Of a stretch of DNA of 64,000 bases, positions 27,804-36,660 are shown one piece after another (position 1 is the first letter of the stretch; the number at the start of each line of letters is the position of its first letter). Origin of the DNA: Pseudomonas sp. HOU2 (GTDB lineage Bacteria > Pseudomonadota > Gammaproteobacteria > Pseudomonadales > Pseudomonadaceae); contig NZ_CP160398.1 in assembly GCF_040729435.1 (NCBI RefSeq), positions 5,065,001-5,129,000 on the forward strand, in the 5' to 3' direction. Position numbers and translations under genes: made by a program. The notes beneath the pieces were generated by a model, which had not been told where the DNA came from, did no database searches, and worked only from the letters and a program-made list of their open reading frames with translations.

Positions 27804-28543
27804 TGGATGTTCTAAGCCTTATCGGGATTATCCTGGCGTTCGTCGCCATCATCGGCGGCAACTTCCTTGAAGGCGGTCACCTCGGCGCGCTGGCCAACGG
27901 CCCGGCCGCGCTGATCGTGCTCGGTGGCACCATCGGTGCAGCGCTGCTGCAATCGCCGATGAGCGCCTTCAAGCGCGCCATGCAGATTCTCGCCTGGATC
28001 CTGTTTCCACCGCGCGTGGACCTGGCCGGCGGCATCGACCGCGTGGTCAACTGGAGTCTCACCGCACGCAAGGAAGGCTTGCTCGGCCTGGAAGGCGTCG
28101 CCGATGCCGAACCGGACAACTACTCGCGCAAGGGCCTGCAATTGCTGGTCGACGGTGCTGAGCCGGAAGCGATCCGCAGCATCCTCGAAGTGGATTTCTA
28201 CACCCAGGAAGCGCGCGACATCGAGGCTGCCAAAGTCTTCGAAAGCATGGGCGGCTACGCGCCGACCATCGGCATCATCGGTGCGGTGATGGGCCTGATT
28301 CATGTGATGGGCAACCTCGCTGATCCGACCCAATTGGGTAGCGGCATTGCCGTGGCATTCGTCGCGACCATCTATGGCGTGGCCAGTGCCAACCTGGTGT
28401 TGCTGCCGGTGGCGGCCAAGCTCAAGTCAATCGCGTTGCGGCAGTCGCGTTATCGCGAAATGTTGTTGGAAGGTATTTTGTCGATCGCCGAAGGTGAAAA
28501 CCCTCGCTCTATCGAGCTGAAGCTTCAGGGCTTCATGGATTGA
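27803..28543 (+). CDS. motC: MotC, MotA-family flagellar stator subunit
   Basis: MotC (246 residues) is the proton-channel subunit of the second flagellar stator. It has four membrane segments, two near the N-terminus (LIGIILAFVAIIGGNFLEGG; LIVLGGTIGAALL) and two near residues 150-205 (YAPTIGIIGAVMGLIHVMG; IAVAFVATIYGVASANLVLL). The proline-containing signature of MotA is present. The ATG overlaps the cheB stop (TGATGG). In Pseudomonas, MotCD works alongside MotAB encoded elsewhere. Confidence 0.95.
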   Translation: MDVLSLIGIILAFVAIIGGNFLEGGHLGALANGPAALIVLGGTIGAALLQSPMSAFKRAMQILAWILFPPRVDLAGGIDRVVNWSLTARKEGLLGLEGVADAEPDNYSRKGLQLLVDGAEPEAIRSILEVDFYTQEARDIEAAKVFESMGGYAPTIGIIGAVMGLIHVMGNLADPTQLGSGIAVAFVATIYGVASANLVLLPVAAKLKSIALRQSRYREMLLEGILSIAEGENPRSIELKLQGFMD

Positions 28544-28558
28544 TGGGGGTAATGGACT

Positions 28559-29449
28559 ATGGCTCGCCGCAGGCATCAGGAAGAACACGTTAATCACGAG
28601 CGCTGGCTCGTGTCCTACGCGGATTTCATCACGCTGCTGTTCGCGTTCTTCGTGGTGATGTACTCGATCTCGTCGATCAACGAAGGCAAGTACAAGGTCA
28701 TTTCCGAAGCGCTGATCGGGGTTTTCACCGACTCCGATCGCTCGCTCAAGCCGATCCCGATCGGGGAGGAACGCCCAAAAACCGTGACCCCGGCCAAGCC
28801 GCTGGTCAAGGACAGCGAGCAGGTTGACGCCGGTATCGCCGGGGCCAGCGATCCGCTGAAAAGCATTGCCGATGACATCAGTGCCGCGTTCGGCGACTTG
28901 ATCAGCTCCAACCAGATGACCGTGCGCGGCAACGAGTTGTGGGTCGAGATCGAACTCAACTCCAGCCTGTTGTTCGGCAGCGGCGACGCGATGCCGAGTG
29001 ATATCGCGTTCAACATCATCGACAAGGTCGCGGCGATCCTCAAACCGTTCGACAACCCGATCCACGTCGAAGGCTTCACCGACGATCAGCCGATCCGTAC
29101 CGCGCAGTATCCGACCAACTGGGAGCTGTCCTCGGCGCGCTCGGCGAGCATCGTCCGCATGCTGGCGATGCAGGGCGTGAATCCTGGCCGTCTGGCTTCG
29201 GTGGGGTATGGCGAGTTTCAGCCGGTGGCCAATAACGCCACTGCCGAAGGCCGGGCGAAAAACCGTCGTGTGGTGCTGGTGGTGTCGCGCAATCTCGATG
29301 TGCGCCGCAGTCTGACCGGCACCGGTACCGCCAATGCACAACCGGACGCGGCATTGAAGCGTGCTGGCACACAAACTGCACCGTCCCCGGTCAAGACGCC
29401 GGGACGCGAGAGTGCCGTCAATTCTCCGTCGCCCGCATTAATACGCTGA
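28559..29449 (+). CDS. motD: MotD, MotB-family flagellar stator subunit
   Basis: MotD (296 residues) has a basic N-terminus, one membrane segment (about 17-37) containing the proton-carrying Asp22 (SYADFITLLFAFFVVMYS) and a periplasmic OmpA-like peptidoglycan-binding domain (HVEGFTDDQPI, WELSSARSASIVRML, at about 175-245). A Pro/Ala tail follows. It pairs with MotC, 15 bp upstream. These stators are known to support swarming and swimming at high load in P. aeruginosa. Confidence 0.95.
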   Translation: MARRRHQEEHVNHERWLVSYADFITLLFAFFVVMYSISSINEGKYKVISEALIGVFTDSDRSLKPIPIGEERPKTVTPAKPLVKDSEQVDAGIAGASDPLKSIADDISAAFGDLISSNQMTVRGNELWVEIELNSSLLFGSGDAMPSDIAFNIIDKVAAILKPFDNPIHVEGFTDDQPIRTAQYPTNWELSSARSASIVRMLAMQGVNPGRLASVGYGEFQPVANNATAEGRAKNRRVVLVVSRNLDVRRSLTGTGTANAQPDAALKRAGTQTAPSPVKTPGRESAVNSPSPALIR

Positions 29450-29492
29450 GCTATGTCTCGGTCGAGCATCTCGGCCGGGAGGAACGAACCGA

Positions 29493-30281
29493 ATGAGAGT
29501 CTGGGCAGTCGCCAATCAAAAGGGTGGTGTCGGTAAAACCACATCTTCCATCGCTTTAGCCGGATTGCTGGCGGAGGCGGGCAAGCGCGTGGTTGTGGTC
29601 GATCTCGACCCGCACGGCTCGATGACCAGCTATTTCGGCTACGACCCCGACAGCCTGGAACACAGCAACTACGACCTGTTTCTGCACAAGGGCAGCGTGC
29701 CGCAAGGCTTGCCCGGGCAGTTGCTGCTGTCGACCAGCGACGAACGCATTTCCCTGTTGCCGTCCAGCACCGCACTCGCCACCCTTGAGCGTCAGTCGCC
29801 GGGGCAGAGTGGTCTGGGCCTGGTGATCGCCAAGAGTCTGGCGCAGCTGTGGCAGGACTTCGATTACGCGATCATCGACAGCCCGCCGTTGCTCGGCGTG
29901 CTGATGGTCAACGCCCTGGCCGCGAGCCAGCAACTGGTGATCCCGGTGCAGACCGAGCACCTGGCCGTCAAAGGTCTGGAGCGCATGGTCAACACCCTGG
30001 CGATGATCAACCGCTCGCGCAAACAGGCGCTGCCGTTCAGCATCGTACCGACCCTGTTCGACCGCCGCACCCAGGCGTCGCTGGGCACTCTGCGCGTACT
30101 GCGCGACAAGTTTCCGGAAGAGATCTGGCAGGGTTACATCCCGGTCGATACCCGTCTGCGCGACGCCAGCCGGGCCGGGGTCACACCTTCGCAATTCGAT
30201 GGTAAGAGCCGTGGCGTGCTGGCTTATCGCGCGCTGCTCAAGCATCTGCTGGCGCAACAACTTGTTCCGCAGGTGGCTTGA
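29493..30281 (+). CDS. parC: ParC-like ParA-family ATPase for polar chemotaxis arrays
   Basis: This ParA/MinD-type ATPase (262 residues) has the deviant Walker A NQKGGVGKTTSSIALAG (about 8-24), VVVDLDPHGSMTSYFG and IDSPPLLGVLMVNAL. It lies inside the chemotaxis operon followed by a CheW-like gene, the arrangement of ParC-ParP in Vibrio and Pseudomonas that positions chemotaxis arrays at cell poles. It is not the chromosomal ParA, which would neighbour parB. A REP palindrome separates it from the next gene. Confidence 0.88.
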   Translation: MRVWAVANQKGGVGKTTSSIALAGLLAEAGKRVVVVDLDPHGSMTSYFGYDPDSLEHSNYDLFLHKGSVPQGLPGQLLLSTSDERISLLPSSTALATLERQSPGQSGLGLVIAKSLAQLWQDFDYAIIDSPPLLGVLMVNALAASQQLVIPVQTEHLAVKGLERMVNTLAMINRSRKQALPFSIVPTLFDRRTQASLGTLRVLRDKFPEEIWQGYIPVDTRLRDASRAGVTPSQFDGKSRGVLAYRALLKHLLAQQLVPQVA

Positions 30282-30295
30282 ATGACGTTGACCTC

Positions 30296-30402
30296 TGTAG
30301 GAGCTGCCGCAGGCTGCGATCTTTTGATCCGGTTTTGCGTGGCTTCTGAAAAGATCAAAAGATCGTCCGAACGCGGCACCGAACCTGCGGCAGCTCCTAC
30401 AG
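30296..30402. repeat. REP palindrome between parC and parP
   Basis: TGTAGGAGCTGCCGCAGGCT with GCGATCTTTTGATC on the left is inverted about 40 bp later as GATCAAAAGATC and CTGCGGCAGCTCCTACAG. It sits inside the chemotaxis operon, ending 10 bp before the parP start, so it would be transcribed as a long hairpin beside the ribosome site. Confidence 0.85.
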
Positions 30403-30412
30403 GGAGTTGTGT

Positions 30413-31360
30413 ATGAATCGGCCGGTGAAGTTAACGTCGAAGCCGCAGTTGGCATTGCAGTCCTATCTGGACAGCTTGCTGCAGGAGATTCCTGACGAGT
30501 TGCAGGTCGAGGCGCCGGTCGAGGTGGTCGAAAGTGCTGCGACGCTGGACGAGTTCCAGGCAGCGGTGCTGGAAGAGCAGGCGCGTGATGCGCAGAAAGC
30601 CGCCAAGCCTGCCGCCCCGGTTGCCGCGCCTGCCGTGGCGCCCGTTGCTAAAGCACCGGTGGCATTGATCGAAGAAGCCGAGCCGCCGCGCGCGCCGGTG
30701 TCGACACTCGCACCGCTGTTGCAAACCCAATTGCTGAAAACCGCGCCGGAGCCGGTGGTGGTCGAACCTGCTCCGGTTGCGCCCGCACCCGTCGAGCAGA
30801 CGCTGGTGCCTCCGGTGGTGGAAGTGCATTTGCCGCCGAGCAACACGCCGCCTCCGGTGGACACCGATGGCCGTCCGGCCTGGGCTGCCGAAGCCTTCGA
30901 ATGCCTGTTGTTCGATGTTGCCGGCCTTACCCTGGCGGTGCCGCTGGTGTGCCTCGGTTCGATCTATTCGCTGGCCGGCCACGAGTTGACGCCGCTGTTC
31001 GGGCAGCCGGAATGGTTCCTCGGGATTCTGCCGAGCCAGGCCGGCAACCTGAAAGTGTTGGACACCGCGCGCTGGGTCATGCCGGATCGCTATCGCGATG
31101 ACTTCCGTCAGGGCTTGCAGTATGTGATTTCGGTACAAGGTTACGAATGGGGCCTGGCGGTGCATCAGGTCAGCCGTTCGTTGCGTCTGGATCCGAATGA
31201 AATCAAATGGAGAAGTCACCGGGGTCAGCGGCCATGGCTCGCCGGCACGGTGATCGAGCACATGTGTGCATTACTTGATGTAGCCGCGCTGGCCGAGTTG
31301 ATCGCCAGCGGCGGGGCAAAGCACTTGGGCGGTCACAAGCCGCTACATAAATCGACATAG
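30413..31360 (+). CDS. parP: ParP-like CheW-domain protein
   Basis: This 315-residue protein has an N-terminal ~150 residues rich in Ala, Pro and Val, probably a disordered linker. The C-terminal ~150 residues (FECLLFDVAGLTLAVPLVCL, FLGILPSQAGNLKVLDTARW) form a degenerate CheW-like domain. ParP couples CheA arrays to the ParC ATPase at the cell pole. ATG 30413 follows AGGGAG, overlapping the right end of the REP hairpin region. Position after parC and before cheW supports the call. Confidence 0.85.
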   Translation: MNRPVKLTSKPQLALQSYLDSLLQEIPDELQVEAPVEVVESAATLDEFQAAVLEEQARDAQKAAKPAAPVAAPAVAPVAKAPVALIEEAEPPRAPVSTLAPLLQTQLLKTAPEPVVVEPAPVAPAPVEQTLVPPVVEVHLPPSNTPPPVDTDGRPAWAAEAFECLLFDVAGLTLAVPLVCLGSIYSLAGHELTPLFGQPEWFLGILPSQAGNLKVLDTARWVMPDRYRDDFRQGLQYVISVQGYEWGLAVHQVSRSLRLDPNEIKWRSHRGQRPWLAGTVIEHMCALLDVAALAELIASGGAKHLGGHKPLHKST

Positions 31361-31383
31361 CAGCCGACATAACAGTCAGGCGA

Positions 31384-31435
31384 AGGCATTTTCAATGCCT
31401 CCACACAGAACACACACCGCCCAGTGCGGTTTTTT
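31384..31435 (+). promoter_or_regulatory. Two hairpins between parP and cheW, the second terminator-like
   Basis: AGGCATT-TTC-AATGCCT (31384-31400) is a perfect 7-bp stem. ACCGC-CCAGT-GCGGT followed by TTTTT (31416-31435) resembles a weak intrinsic terminator. Both lie between the parP stop and the cheW ribosome site. They may lower or modulate read-through into cheW. Confidence 0.5.
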
Positions 31436-31449
31436 CGAGGGGTCAGGGT

Positions 31450-31935
31450 ATGAGTAGTCAGGCGACGAATGCAAAAGGTTCTGAAGATCCGATCCTGCAA
31501 TGGGTGACCTTCAAGCTGGACAACGAAACCTACGGCATCAACGTGATGCGCGTTCAGGAAGTCCTGCGTTACACCGAAATTGCTCCGGTACCGGGTGCGC
31601 CAAGCTACGTGCTGGGCATCATCAACCTGCGCGGTAACGTGGTCACCGTGATCGACACCCGTCAGCGCTTCGGCCTGAACAGCGGCGAGATCAGCGACAA
31701 CACCCGTATCGTCATCATCGAGGCCGACAAGCAAGTGGTCGGGATCATGGTCGACAGCGTGGCCGAAGTGGTTTACCTGCGTCAGTCGGAAATCGAGACC
31801 GCGCCGAACGTCGGTAACGAAGAGTCGGCCAAGTTCATCCAGGGCGTGTGCAACAAGAACAACGAACTGCTGATCCTGGTCGAGCTGGACAAGATGATGA
31901 GCGAAGAAGAATGGTCGGAACTGGAGAGCATCTGA
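31450..31935 (+). CDS. cheW: CheW, chemotaxis coupling protein
   Basis: CheW (161 residues) links CheA to chemoreceptors. The fold is evident from WVTFKLDNETYGINVMRVQE, VLGIINLRGNVVTVIDTRQR and IVGIMVDSVAEVVYL-type segments in order. The ATG follows GAGGGGTCAGGGT. It is directly followed by the TTG-started DUF2802 gene with no gap. Confidence 0.97.
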   Translation: MSSQATNAKGSEDPILQWVTFKLDNETYGINVMRVQEVLRYTEIAPVPGAPSYVLGIINLRGNVVTVIDTRQRFGLNSGEISDNTRIVIIEADKQVVGIMVDSVAEVVYLRQSEIETAPNVGNEESAKFIQGVCNKNNELLILVELDKMMSEEEWSELESI

Positions 31936-32328
31936 TTGATTCTCGAGGTTGCGGTCATTGTCCTGTTCCTCTTCTGGGCAGGCACGCTGGCAATGTTTCT
32001 GGCGTACATCAAGGCGCAGCGCGTAATCGCTGCGCAACAGGCCCAGGGCGATGCGCTGCGTGATCAGCGCATCAAGGATCTGGCCAAGCGTGTCGACGAC
32101 TATCAGAACGGCAACGTGCGCATGGGCGAAGCCCTGCACGAGCTGCGCTCGGTCGTCGGCCCGTTGCCGGACAAGATAGTTGCGCTGGAGCAGCGCGACC
32201 CGTCGAGCCTGTCGTTCGCCCAGGCGGCGAAACTGGTGGGCATGGGCGCGAGCGTTGATGAGCTGACCCAGTCCTGCGGCTTGACCCAGGCTGAGGCGGA
32301 GTTGATGCGCAAATTGCACAGAAGCTGA
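31936..32328 (+). CDS. DUF2802 membrane protein at the end of the chemotaxis operon
   Basis: This 130-residue protein has one N-terminal membrane segment (AVIVLFLFWAGTLAMFLAYI, about 5-26), a coiled-coil stretch (RDQRIKDLAKRVDDYQNG) and a C-terminal helical region resembling a helix-turn-helix (AKLVGMGASVDELTQSCGL). The family accompanies cheW in Pseudomonas; its role is unknown to me. The start is TTG at 31936, immediately after the cheW TGA; no better start preserves the membrane segment. Confidence 0.82.
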   Translation: MILEVAVIVLFLFWAGTLAMFLAYIKAQRVIAAQQAQGDALRDQRIKDLAKRVDDYQNGNVRMGEALHELRSVVGPLPDKIVALEQRDPSSLSFAQAAKLVGMGASVDELTQSCGLTQAEAELMRKLHRS

Positions 32329-32329
32329 A

Positions 32330-32412
32330 GATCAAAAGATCGCAGCCTGCGGCAGCTCCTACATCGGGACTCGCGTTTCCCTGTAGGAGCTGCCGCAGGC
32401 TGCGATCTTTTG
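32330..32412. repeat. REP palindrome between convergent genes
   Basis: GATCAAAAGATCGCAGCC and the rest of the arm are inverted as GTAGGAGCTGCCGCAGGC-TGCGATCTTTTG. It lies in the 93-bp gap between the DUF2802 gene and the convergent FlhB-like gene, and may act as a two-way transcription end. Confidence 0.85.
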
Positions 32413-32421
32413 CTTTCAAGG

Positions 32422-32751
32422 CTAATAATCATCCCCACGTGCGGTGATGTCCTTCTCGACCATCGGCGCATCCGGGTCGTGCCCCTCGGGGAATTTCCCC
32501 TTCAGATTCCACGCAAACGCGATGATCTCGGCGATTGTGCGATACAGCTCCTCGGGGATGCTGTCGCCCAGCTCCATGCGCGCCAACAGCCGCACCAGCT
32601 CGGCGTTTTCATAGATCGGCACTTCGCAGTCGCGGGCGATGCGCAGGATTTCTTCGGCCAGTTCCTCGTCGCCCTTGGCGGTGAGGGTCGGGGCGTGGTT
32701 GCCGTCGTATTTGAGGGCGATGGCCTGGCGTGGAGCAGTGGAATCGTTCAT
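32422..32751 (-). CDS. Small protein resembling the FlhB C-terminal domain
   Basis: This 109-residue soluble protein corresponds to the cytoplasmic switch domain of FlhB/YscU without the membrane part (AIALKYDGNHAPTLTAKGDE, AEEILRIARDCEVPIYENAE). The NPTH cleavage motif is missing, replaced around KYDGNHAPT, so self-cleavage is not expected. Its ATG overlaps the stop of the FliK-like gene upstream, so they form a two-gene operon. Such FlhB-like proteins can replace the cleaved FlhB fragment in some bacteria; the role here is inferred. Confidence 0.85.
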   Translation of the reverse strand: MNDSTAPRQAIALKYDGNHAPTLTAKGDEELAEEILRIARDCEVPIYENAELVRLLARMELGDSIPEELYRTIAEIIAFAWNLKGKFPEGHDPDAPMVEKDITARGDDY

Positions 32752-34328
32752 GCGGTTTCGTCGACCCAGCGGTGTTCGAGGCGGGTTTGGTTGCCTTGCG
32801 GCGGGGTGCCGAGGTGGCAATCGAGATCGCCGACGTTCAGGCCGCGATCGAGCAGGCGCTGGCGCAGGGCGAACAGATTGGTTTCGATCAGGTCGGCGGT
32901 GTACGGGCGCTCGGCCCAGAGCTGGCTCGACAGGCTGCCGGCAATCAACTGCGCCTGAATCTGCATCGGCCCCAGCGGCTCCATGTCGAAGGCCAGATCG
33001 ACGCGCCACAGCTGCTGTCTGGGTTCGCGCTCGTTGCGGCGTTCGTTGGGTTGCGGTTCTCTTTCCGGCGCTTCTTCGCGCTGAAACTTGACCTGCAACG
33101 GCACGATGTCCTGCAGGTTGCGCATGGGGATTTCCAGCTGCCAGGTGCTGAGCAGACGGCCGTCGTCGGTGACCCCGGTCTGTTCCAGACTCGACAGCTG
33201 ATGGCTTTGCAGGCGCGACACGGCGGCTGCTGCGAGGCGCAGCAGATGCTCCAGATCGCCTTCGCCGTCGAGACTTTGCAGCAGACGGTCGGGCAGGGGG
33301 AAACTGCTCGGCACGGGCTTGGCGCTGACCTGACCGAGGGTGCCGAGGGCGTTGCGCACGAAACTCGGCAGCGCTTGCGCCAGGGTGTTGGCGGCGATGA
33401 TCGCGTTGAAACTGGCATTGCCCGGCGCACCCGGCGACAGCTGCGCGATCAACTTGAGCAGATCGGCTTTCATGTCCGGGGCCAGCGCCGGATTCTGTCC
33501 GCTCAGCAATTTGGCTTCGAGAAAGGCACCGCTGTTGGCCAGAGCCAGGGCCACGCCTTTGGCGGTGCTCATCTGCTGCACATCCGGCAGGTTGGCGAGC
33601 AGGCGCACGACGGCAGCGCGCAGATCCTGCGAGGTCTGATCGTCGTCGGCCGGCAGGTTTTGCAAGGCGTTGAGCAAACCGTCCAGCGAACCTTGGCGAG
33701 TCTGCTGGCCGAGCAGTTGTTGGCTCACGGCCAATTGCTCCTGACGGCTGCTCAGTGGCACGAACTTGAGGGTTTGCGAGTCTTCGACCAGTGCCGAGAG
33801 CAGGGTGCCGATGCGCAGCGGCGTCGGGCTGTCGATGTCCAGTGTGGCGCCACTTTGCGCGGTGTTGAGCAGGCTCACCAGCGAACGGTACACCGTCGGC
33901 TGCCCCGGCACCTGCGGCAGTGTCTGCGAGGTCAGCACCTTGCCTTGCAGCAGCGTACCAACCGGCAGCTGCGCCGTATCGATGCGGGTGAGGGCGGCGA
34001 CGTTGCTGGCGATGGCCTGTTGCACGGTGATCGCCAGATTGCCCGCCGACGGCTGAGTGACGGCCAGGTTGGTGCCGGTCGGCAACGGCAGGTTGCTGCT
34101 GGCTTGCACGGTGGTCTGCCGACCGCCGTCGACGGTGACCTTGAGCAGCAGTTGAAAGGTCTGATCCGCCTGCTTGAGTGACAACACCTCGGCCTGGGCG
34201 CTTTGCCCGGCGCCGATCAAGCCTTCGACCGGGGTCAGCAGCTTGAGCAACTCACCGCTCATCGCCAGCGGACGCGCGTTCGCCGGGGTGGTGGGCGGGA
34301 GCGGGAGGATGTTCATTTCGCCTGTCAT
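32748..34328 (-). CDS. FliK-like hook-length control family protein
   Basis: This 526-residue protein is Gln, Ser and Leu-rich and ends with a Flg_hook-type domain (LWRVDLAFDMEPLGPMQIQA at about 435-455, matching the C-terminal fold of FliK). It is distinct from the main FliK at 8173. It is followed by the short FlhB-like gene with a 4-base overlap, reproducing the functional FliK-FlhB pair. The start is taken at ATG 34328 (MTGEMNIL); ATG 34316 is an alternative and neither has a strong ribosome site. Function is unproven. Confidence 0.8.
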   Translation of the reverse strand: MTGEMNILPLPPTTPANARPLAMSGELLKLLTPVEGLIGAGQSAQAEVLSLKQADQTFQLLLKVTVDGGRQTTVQASSNLPLPTGTNLAVTQPSAGNLAITVQQAIASNVAALTRIDTAQLPVGTLLQGKVLTSQTLPQVPGQPTVYRSLVSLLNTAQSGATLDIDSPTPLRIGTLLSALVEDSQTLKFVPLSSRQEQLAVSQQLLGQQTRQGSLDGLLNALQNLPADDDQTSQDLRAAVVRLLANLPDVQQMSTAKGVALALANSGAFLEAKLLSGQNPALAPDMKADLLKLIAQLSPGAPGNASFNAIIAANTLAQALPSFVRNALGTLGQVSAKPVPSSFPLPDRLLQSLDGEGDLEHLLRLAAAAVSRLQSHQLSSLEQTGVTDDGRLLSTWQLEIPMRNLQDIVPLQVKFQREEAPEREPQPNERRNEREPRQQLWRVDLAFDMEPLGPMQIQAQLIAGSLSSQLWAERPYTADLIETNLFALRQRLLDRGLNVGDLDCHLGTPPQGNQTRLEHRWVDETA

Positions 34329-34358
34329 ACGCGGACACAACCTGAGGAAATTGCACTC

Positions 34359-34385
34359 TTGAGAGTAAGGCACGGCATGTATAAT
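34359..34385 (+). promoter_or_regulatory. Candidate promoter of the ccm operon
   Basis: TTGAGA (34359) and a consensus TATAAT (34380-34385) are spaced 15 bp, slightly short, with a TG just before the -10. The -10 lies inside an inverted repeat GGCAT-GTATA-ATGCC. Transcription would run about 135 nt before ccmA. Confidence 0.5.
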
Positions 34386-34525
34386 GCCGCGCGTCTTGCG
34401 CTTCGTTCAGAAAACATAGCAATTGTTTGATCCAGCTCTCTGGTTCGCACCGTCATTGCATTTATCCTGCATCTCTTTAACGGCCGCGCCAGAGCCGACT
34501 TGAACCGTATAAGGCCCGTGATCCC

Positions 34526-35161
34526 TTGACCAGTCCTGTCCTGCAAACCGTTGCCCTTGCCTGTGAGCGAGACTTGCGGCTGCTCTTCGAAAATCTCGAA
34601 TTGCGACTGGCCAGTGGCGATATGGTGCAGATCAGCGGCCCCAACGGCAGCGGAAAAACCAGTCTGCTGCGCCTGTTGTCCGGGTTGATGCAGCCGACCA
34701 GCGGTCAGGTGCTGCTCAACGGTCATCCTTTGACGGCCCAGCCGAGCGAACTGGCGCGCAACCTGTTGTGGATCGGCCACGCCGCCGGGATCAAGGACCT
34801 GCTGACCCCGGAAGAGAACCTGTCCTGGCTCTGCGCCCTGCATCGGCCCGCCGAGCGCGAGGCGATCTGGCAGGCATTGGCTGCAGTAGGATTGCGCGGT
34901 TTCGAAGATGTTCCCTGCCACACCCTGTCCGCCGGTCAGCAACGCCGCGTGGCGCTGGCACGGTTGTATCTGGACAGCCCGCCGCTGTGGATTCTCGACG
35001 AGCCGTTCACCGCGCTCGACAAACAGGGCGTGGCACAACTCGAAGAACACCTGGCCGGGCACTGCGAACGCGGCGGTCTGGTGGTGTTGACCACGCACCA
35101 CACGTTGAGCCGCATGCCGGCCGGTTATCGCGATATCGATCTGGGGAACTGGGCAGTATGA
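34526..35161 (+). CDS. ccmA: CcmA, ATPase of the heme/cytochrome c maturation ABC complex
   Basis: CcmA (211 residues) powers release of holo-CcmE. The Walker A is [16 protein letters not shown], the ABC signature [14 protein letters not shown] and the Walker [13 protein letters not shown], with a C-terminal H-loop (LTTHH). It starts with TTG/ATG-poor context at 34526; length fits the family. It heads ccmABCDEFGHI, with each gene overlapping or nearly touching the next. Confidence 0.96.
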   Translation: MTSPVLQTVALACERDLRLLFENLELRLASGDMVQISGPNGSGKTSLLRLLSGLMQPTSGQVLLNGHPLTAQPSELARNLLWIGHAAGIKDLLTPEENLSWLCALHRPAEREAIWQALAAVGLRGFEDVPCHTLSAGQQRRVALARLYLDSPPLWILDEPFTALDKQGVAQLEEHLAGHCERGGLVVLTTHHTLSRMPAGYRDIDLGNWAV

Positions 35162-35826
35162 GTGTGTTCGGCCTGCTGGTCGCCCGTGAGTCCCGCCTGC
35201 TGTTTCGTCGCCCGGCGGAACTGGCCAATCCGCTGATTTTCTTCGCCATCGTCATTGCCTTGTTCCCGCTGGCCGTCGGCCCGGAAACTCAAGTCTTGCA
35301 AAACCTGTCCCCGGGGTTAGTCTGGGTGGCCGCGCTGTTGTCGGTCCTGCTTTCGCTGGACGGATTGTTTCGCAGTGATTTCGAAGATGGCTCCCTGGAA
35401 CAGTGGGTCCTTTCGCCGCACCCGCTGCCCCTACTGGTGCTGGCCAAGGTGCTGGCACACTGGCTGTTCTCGGGACTGGCACTGGTTCTGCTCTCGCCGT
35501 TGCTGGCGTTGATGCTTGGTTTGCCGGTCGCCTGCCTGCCGGTGTTGCTGTTGTCGTTGCTGCTGGGTACACCGGTGCTGAGTTTGCTCGGCGCAGTGGG
35601 CGCGGCGCTGACGGTTGGTTTGAAACGCGGCGGCCTGTTGCTGGCGTTGCTGATTCTGCCGTTGTACATCCCGGTTTTGATCCTGGGCAGTGGCGCCTTG
35701 CAGGCCGCCTTGCAAGGCATGCCGGCGACCGGGTATCTGCTGTGGCTGGGTAGCCTGACCGCCCTGGCGATCACCCTGACACCTTTTGCAATAGCTGCTG
35801 GCCTGAAGATCAGCGTCGGCGAATAA
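35158..35826 (+). CDS. ccmB: CcmB, membrane subunit of the Ccm ABC complex
   Basis: CcmB (222 residues) has six hydrophobic membrane segments and begins [20 protein letters not shown]. It pairs with CcmA in the CcmABCD complex. ATG 35158 overlaps the ccmA stop by four bases. The frame is open further upstream inside ccmA, but that extension has no membrane character and is rejected. Confidence 0.96.
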   Translation: MSVFGLLVARESRLLFRRPAELANPLIFFAIVIALFPLAVGPETQVLQNLSPGLVWVAALLSVLLSLDGLFRSDFEDGSLEQWVLSPHPLPLLVLAKVLAHWLFSGLALVLLSPLLALMLGLPVACLPVLLLSLLLGTPVLSLLGAVGAALTVGLKRGGLLLALLILPLYIPVLILGSGALQAALQGMPATGYLLWLGSLTALAITLTPFAIAAGLKISVGE

Positions 35827-35904
35827 TGAGGTCTGGTTAAAATTTAACCAGCAAAGACCCTGAGACTGCTCACACCGATGAGCGGCACCCGTGATGGAAA
35901 CAGT

Positions 35905-36660
35905 ATGAACTGGACCTGGTTTCACAAGCTCGGCTCGCCCAAGTGGTTCTACGGCATCAGCAGCAGGTTTCTGCCGTGGCTGAGCATCGCAGCGTTGCTG
36001 CTGATCAGCGTTGGCGTGGTCTGGGGCCTGGCCTTCGCGCCGCCGGATTATCAGCAGGGCAACAGCTTTCGCATCATCTACATCCACGTGCCGGCGGCGA
36101 TGCTCGCGCAGTCGATCTACGTGATGCTGGCGGTGTGCGGCGTGGTCGGGCTGGTGTGGAAGATGAAACTGGCTGACGTCGCCCTGCAATGTGCGGCGCC
36201 GATTGGCGCGTGGATGACTGCCGTGGCGTTGGTCACCGGCGCGATTTGGGGCAAGCCGACCTGGGGCTCGTGGTGGGTCTGGGATGCGCGGCTGACGTCG
36301 ATGCTGATTCTGCTGTTCCTGTACTTCGGGGTGATTGCGCTGGGCAACGCCATCAGCAACCGCGACAGCGCCGCCAAGGCCTGCGCGGTGCTGGCGATCG
36401 TCGGGGTGATCAACATTCCGATCATCAAATACTCGGTGGAGTGGTGGAACACCCTGCACCAGGGCGCGACCTTCACCCTCACGGAAAAACCGGCGATGCC
36501 TGCCGAAATGTGGCTGCCGCTGCTGCTGACGGTGCTGGGGTTCTACTGCTTCTTCGGCGCCGTGCTGTTGTTGCGCATGCGCCTTGAAGTGCTCAAGCGC
36601 GAAGCCCGCGCCAGTTGGGTCAAGGAAGAAGTGCAGAACAGTCTGGAGGCCGTGCGATGA
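35905..36660 (+). CDS. ccmC: CcmC, heme-handling protein of cytochrome c maturation
   Basis: CcmC (251 residues from ATG 35905, [12 protein letters not shown]) has six membrane segments and the tryptophan-rich heme-handling motif [16 protein letters not shown] near the middle. It transfers heme to CcmE. An ATG at 35878 would add nine residues with no hydrophobic or conserved content. Its stop overlaps the ccmD start. Confidence 0.95.
   Translation: MNWTWFHKLGSPKWFYGISSRFLPWLSIAALLLISVGVVWGLAFAPPDYQQGNSFRIIYIHVPAAMLAQSIYVMLAVCGVVGLVWKMKLADVALQCAAPIGAWMTAVALVTGAIWGKPTWGSWWVWDARLTSMLILLFLYFGVIALGNAISNRDSAAKACAVLAIVGVINIPIIKYSVEWWNTLHQGATFTLTEKPAMPAEMWLPLLLTVLGFYCFFGAVLLLRMRLEVLKREARASWVKEEVQNSLEAVR

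Noticed and set aside
32730..34181. A 483-codon plus-strand frame opposite the FliK-like gene
   Set aside because: The minus-strand frame has the FliK C-terminal pattern and a neat ATGA junction with the FlhB-like gene; the plus frame has neither.
34768..35157. N-terminal extension of ccmB into ccmA
   Set aside because: The extension overlaps the ccmA nucleotide-binding core in another frame and is not hydrophobic; the ATG at 35158 fits the family.
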